DNA from: Candidatus Thorarchaeota archaeon
Lineage (GTDB): Archaea > Asgardarchaeota > Thorarchaeia > Thorarchaeales > Thorarchaeaceae
Length of the DNA stretch: 8,316 bases
Direction of reading: 5' to 3'
Assembly: GCA_016839345.1 (NCBI GenBank)
Contig: JAEOUL010000258.1
Location: 1-8,316 of the forward strand
Shown: piece after piece, positions 6,042 to 8,316 of the stretch
How the letters are laid out: every line of letters begins with the position of its first letter
How positions within the stretch are numbered: the first letter of the stretch is position 1
Position numbers and translations under genes: made by a program
The notes under the pieces: generated by a model
Told to the model about the DNA's origin: nothing
The model's input: only the letters and a program-made list of their open reading frames with translations
Databases searched by the model: none

Positions 6042-6593
6042 TTAGTAGCGTCCAGTTATGCCGCTAACAAGTCTGGTGAATCCATTGATAATCAGTGTAA
6101 TAGCGATAAACAAGACTAGAACGACAAATCCATAGCTGGGTAAGGCAATAGCAAGAATGGATACTAGTATCGTTATCAGACCAACAATTACTAGCAGACC
6201 TCTCACCCAGCTTGGTAAGTGTGCTTCAACTGCTCCGATGTATAGTCTAGCAATCCCGCTCATCAATAATGCTATTGCTAGAATAGCAATCGAAATCAGA
6301 ATAGTTAGCAGTGGAAACATGAAGACATAAGCTGCTGCTATTATCGAAACAACACCAGCAACTGTATTGAACACTCTGCTAGCTCTTTTCATTTCCTCGT
6401 CCGATGTTGTTGCTACCTTCACGATTCTTGTGAAACCAATAAGAAGCAATGAAAATGAGAGAAGGTAAAGAATTGAGATTTGTGCCAGTGATAAATCAAT
6501 CAAAATCCAAAACCCAACAACCAAGGCAACAACACCTGTGATTGTATCTAATCCTCTTACCCAGGTTGGAAAAAAGCTTGTAACAGATTTCAT
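6042..6593 (-). CDS. HdeD/DUF308-family six-helix membrane protein (second paralogue)
   Basis: The protein is 183 aa from ATG 6593. It has the same plan as the protein at 3850: three helix-pair repeats. They begin at PTWVRGLDTITG (9-20), ASRVFNTVAG (71-80) and PSWVRGLLVIVG (127-138), and end at LIGFTRIV, MSGIARLY and INGFTRLV. The first and third repeats share PxWVRGL almost exactly, so the internal duplication is still legible. Six membrane helices fill nearly the whole chain, leaving only short polar loops (ATTSDEEMKR; AVEAHLPS). HdeD-like proteins have an acid-stress link in bacteria; the archaeal function is not established. The stop at 6042 is followed by an acidic open frame on the same strand, so the true C-terminus may be longer. 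It is divergent from the MFS gene, with 170 bases between the starts. Confidence 0.8.
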   Translation of the reverse strand: MKSVTSFFPTWVRGLDTITGVVALVVGFWILIDLSLAQISILYLLSFSLLLIGFTRIVKVATTSDEEMKRASRVFNTVAGVVSIIAAAYVFMFPLLTILISIAILAIALLMSGIARLYIGAVEAHLPSWVRGLLVIVGLITILVSILAIALPSYGFVVLVLFIAITLIINGFTRLVSGITGRY

Positions 6594-6621
6594 ATCCTAT
6601 TCCGAGATTTTTGTGATTAAT

Positions 6622-6630
6622 AGTTTTATG
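6622..6630 (-). promoter_or_regulatory. Possible TATA box of the second DUF308 gene
   Basis: CATAAAACT on the minus strand lies 30-37 bases before ATG 6593, giving a predicted transcript start near 6600 and a leader of only a few bases. A second AT-rich element (AAATATAG, near 6650) is an alternative. AGGA one base before the ATG is too close to act as a ribosome site. Confidence 0.3.
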
Positions 6631-6734
6631 AATTATCTAAAAGTTCTACTATATTTTGAAATTTACGAGATAAATTATCAGTCGAATTCACAACAAGAGA
6701 AGCTTCATTAGACACCTTCATCGATTTCGGTTTC

Positions 6735-6741
6735 TATAAAG
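6735..6741 (+). promoter_or_regulatory. TATA box of the MFS transporter gene
   Basis: TATAAAG is the best TATA match in the window and begins 29 bases before TTG 6764. It predicts a transcript start within a few bases of that codon, and so a leaderless mRNA. It lies in the 170-base divergent region shared with the second DUF308 gene. Confidence 0.5.
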
Positions 6742-6763
6742 ATACTGGGAGACAGTCTGGAGT

Positions 6764-8316
6764 TTGGTACAAGAACCCGTTTTTGGTTTGACTTCTGAAG
6801 AAACAGAAAGAGCACTCAACAAGATGGTAAAACAAGGTGTCGCTGTACAGGTTAGAACTACGCTAACTGAAAGCGTCTTCCTTGTAGGTTTTGCTCTTCT
6901 TCTCCAAGCTCCAAATACAGTGATTGGAATTCTGGCTGCCATTCCTTCTGTCACTCAATTCCTACAGATTCCAGCAATTATTCTGGTAGAGAAACTACGG
7001 AACAGACGTCGTCTGAATTTTTTCACTCAGTTAGGAAACAGACTTGGGGTTCTCTTCATGGCGCTGATTCCATTTATTGCAACTGGGCAAGTTGGGCTGA
7101 TACTACTAATTGGTGCTATGGCCATTCAAAGCACCTTCACTGCGATTGGCGCACCAAGTTGGAACTCATGGTTGACAGATCTAGTTCCTCCTGATCGACT
7201 TGGTCGCTTCTTTTCAAAACGGATGGCTTTGATGGGCATTATGTCTATAGTGATATCACTTCTTGGAGGACAGTTCATTAACAATTGGTTGTTAACTGTT
7301 AATCCCACTGATACTTTTGCCCAATTGTGTGGATATTCGATTATCTTCTTCATAGCGTTCCTTTCGGGGATGTTCGCTATCTACTTCACGATAACTGCCC
7401 CAGAACCACCAATGAAGACTCGACATGAAAGAATAAGCTACTCAAAACTGCTAGCAGAACCATTCAAAGATGAGAACTATAGTAACCTTTTGAAATTCTC
7501 TGCAGCATGGGAATTGAGTACATCTTTTGCAGGGCCGTTCTTCACAGTCTATCTTCTGGATGTGAATATTCTTGGTTTGGAAATTGCATTTGTAGCAGGT
7601 TTAGTTGCATTAACACAGTTGACAAGTGTAATATTCCTTCGACTTTGGGGGCGTCTTTCTGATCGGTTCAGTAACAAATCAATTCTTCAAGTAACCCTAC
7701 CAATTTTCGTTATTGGCACATTTCTATGGACTTTCAGCTCCATAGCAAGAGATTATGGCTTTCTCATACCCTTGATATTAATGATTCACATTCTCAATGG
7801 TTTCTCATCTGCTGGTGTTCATTTGAGTGCTAATAATATTGGTATGAGATTGGCTCCTCGTGGTGAGTCTGCATCCTATCTTGCAGCACGCGGTTCCGTG
7901 GTAGCATTAGTGGGTACAATTGCTCCAATCACTGCAGGAATACTCGCAGACCTCTTTGCTCCCCATACAATTGAATTTTCGATTTCTTGGCTAGTAAGCG
8001 GAGATCTTTTCACGCTAATTCCAGCATACCGTCTGTCGGGGATAGATTTCCTCTTTGTAATTTCAGCCATTATTGGAATTTATGCTATACATAGGATTGC
8101 ACTTGTGGAAGAACCAGGAGACGTGGAAGAGAGGGTAGTTCTTGAAGCGTTGATAGCTGAAACAAGACGAAATGTTAGGACTGTTTCAACGTTTGATGGA
8201 TTACGACATACCTTCCAAGTTCCAATCAAAGTGACCAAGAAAGGTCTAGCTAAAAGAAGAAAGAAAAGGACTGAGGGACAGCCCATCCGTAAGGATTCTG
8301 AAGATGTTGATTCTGA
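6764..8316 (+). CDS. Major facilitator superfamily transporter (3' end outside window)
   Basis: The frame is open from 6740 to the last base with no stop, giving 517 visible residues from TTG 6764. TTG 6764 is preferred to ATG 6824. The residues between (EPVFGLTSEETERALNKM) continue the helix leading into TM1 and look like genuine protein. The TATA box at 6735 also places the transcript start beside the TTG. About twelve hydrophobic helices follow. After TM2 comes a basic loop LVEKLRNRRRL, a degenerate MFS motif A. GAPSWNSWLTDLVPPDRLGRF (129-149) lies in the cytosolic loop after TM4. The second-half motif A is clearer: GRLSDRFSNKSIL (296-308). A polar tail of at least 70 residues begins near 446 (EEPGDVEERVV), turns highly basic (KKGLAKRRKKR) and then acidic at the window edge. 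Substrate is not predictable; the sequence resembles an exporter-type branch. Confidence 0.85.
   Translation, partial: MVQEPVFGLTSEETERALNKMVKQGVAVQVRTTLTESVFLVGFALLLQAPNTVIGILAAIPSVTQFLQIPAIILVEKLRNRRRLNFFTQLGNRLGVLFMALIPFIATGQVGLILLIGAMAIQSTFTAIGAPSWNSWLTDLVPPDRLGRFFSKRMALMGIMSIVISLLGGQFINNWLLTVNPTDTFAQLCGYSIIFFIAFLSGMFAIYFTITAPEPPMKTRHERISYSKLLAEPFKDENYSNLLKFSAAWELSTSFAGPFFTVYLLDVNILGLEIAFVAGLVALTQLTSVIFLRLWGRLSDRFSNKSILQVTLPIFVIGTFLWTFSSIARDYGFLIPLILMIHILNGFSSAGVHLSANNIGMRLAPRGESASYLAARGSVVALVGTIAPITAGILADLFAPHTIEFSISWLVSGDLFTLIPAYRLSGIDFLFVISAIIGIYAIHRIALVEEPGDVEERVVLEALIAETRRNVRTVSTFDGLRHTFQVPIKVTKKGLAKRRKKRTEGQPIRKDSEDVDS

Noticed and set aside
6703..6721. CTTCAT direct repeat upstream of the MFS promoter as an operator
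   Set aside because: Two six-base copies in AT-rich DNA are expected by chance, and nothing else marks the site.
1..8316. CRISPR array, tRNA, rRNA, transposase or integrase
   Set aside because: No regularly spaced repeats, no cloverleaf-like segment and no recombinase motifs were seen on either strand.

Overview
The window looks archaeal and most likely comes from an Asgard archaeon. A Thorarchaeia-like lineage is possible from the moderate base composition (about 40% G+C on a few lines judged by eye), but this is not proven. The main evidence is the C-terminal end of a Ras/Rab-type small GTPase at the left edge, with the G5 signature ETSAL-TGEN-EEAF followed by a long coiled coil. Supporting signs are archaeal TATA boxes 25-45 bases upstream of several starts, few convincing Shine-Dalgarno sites, and several TTG/GTG starts.

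Layout, left to right. (1) 3-599 (+): 3' part of the GTPase gene, whose front lies outside the window. (2) 742-1560 (-): an ArsR-like winged-helix regulator with about five membrane segments. (3) 1629-2468 (-): a protein with two membrane helices and a phospholipase-D-like domain that lacks the catalytic motif. (4) 2622-3614 (-): a metallo-beta-lactamase-fold hydrolase with a complete metal-ligand set and a winged-helix-like C-terminus. (5) 3850-5496 (+): a likely three-gene operon of an HdeD/DUF308 membrane protein, a TPR-like protein, and a protein ending in a topoisomerase-type zinc finger. (6) 5598-5927 (+): a small three-helix membrane protein. (7) 6042-6593 (-): a second HdeD/DUF308 protein, followed on the same strand by a short acidic coding-like frame (5930-6007). 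(8) 6764 to the right edge (+): an MFS transporter running off the window, with no visible stop.

The theme is membrane-associated and regulatory proteins: two DUF308 paralogues, a membrane-tethered transcription factor, a membrane-anchored PLD-like protein, a transporter and a GTPase. Nothing in the sequence ties them into one pathway beyond adjacency; only the 3850-5496 cluster has operon-like spacing. There is no rRNA, tRNA, CRISPR array, insertion sequence or integrase. No gene-free stretch exceeds 300 bases: the longest gaps are the two divergent promoter regions (3615-3849 and 6594-6763), the inter-gene gap at 2469-2621 and the convergent gap at 600-741.
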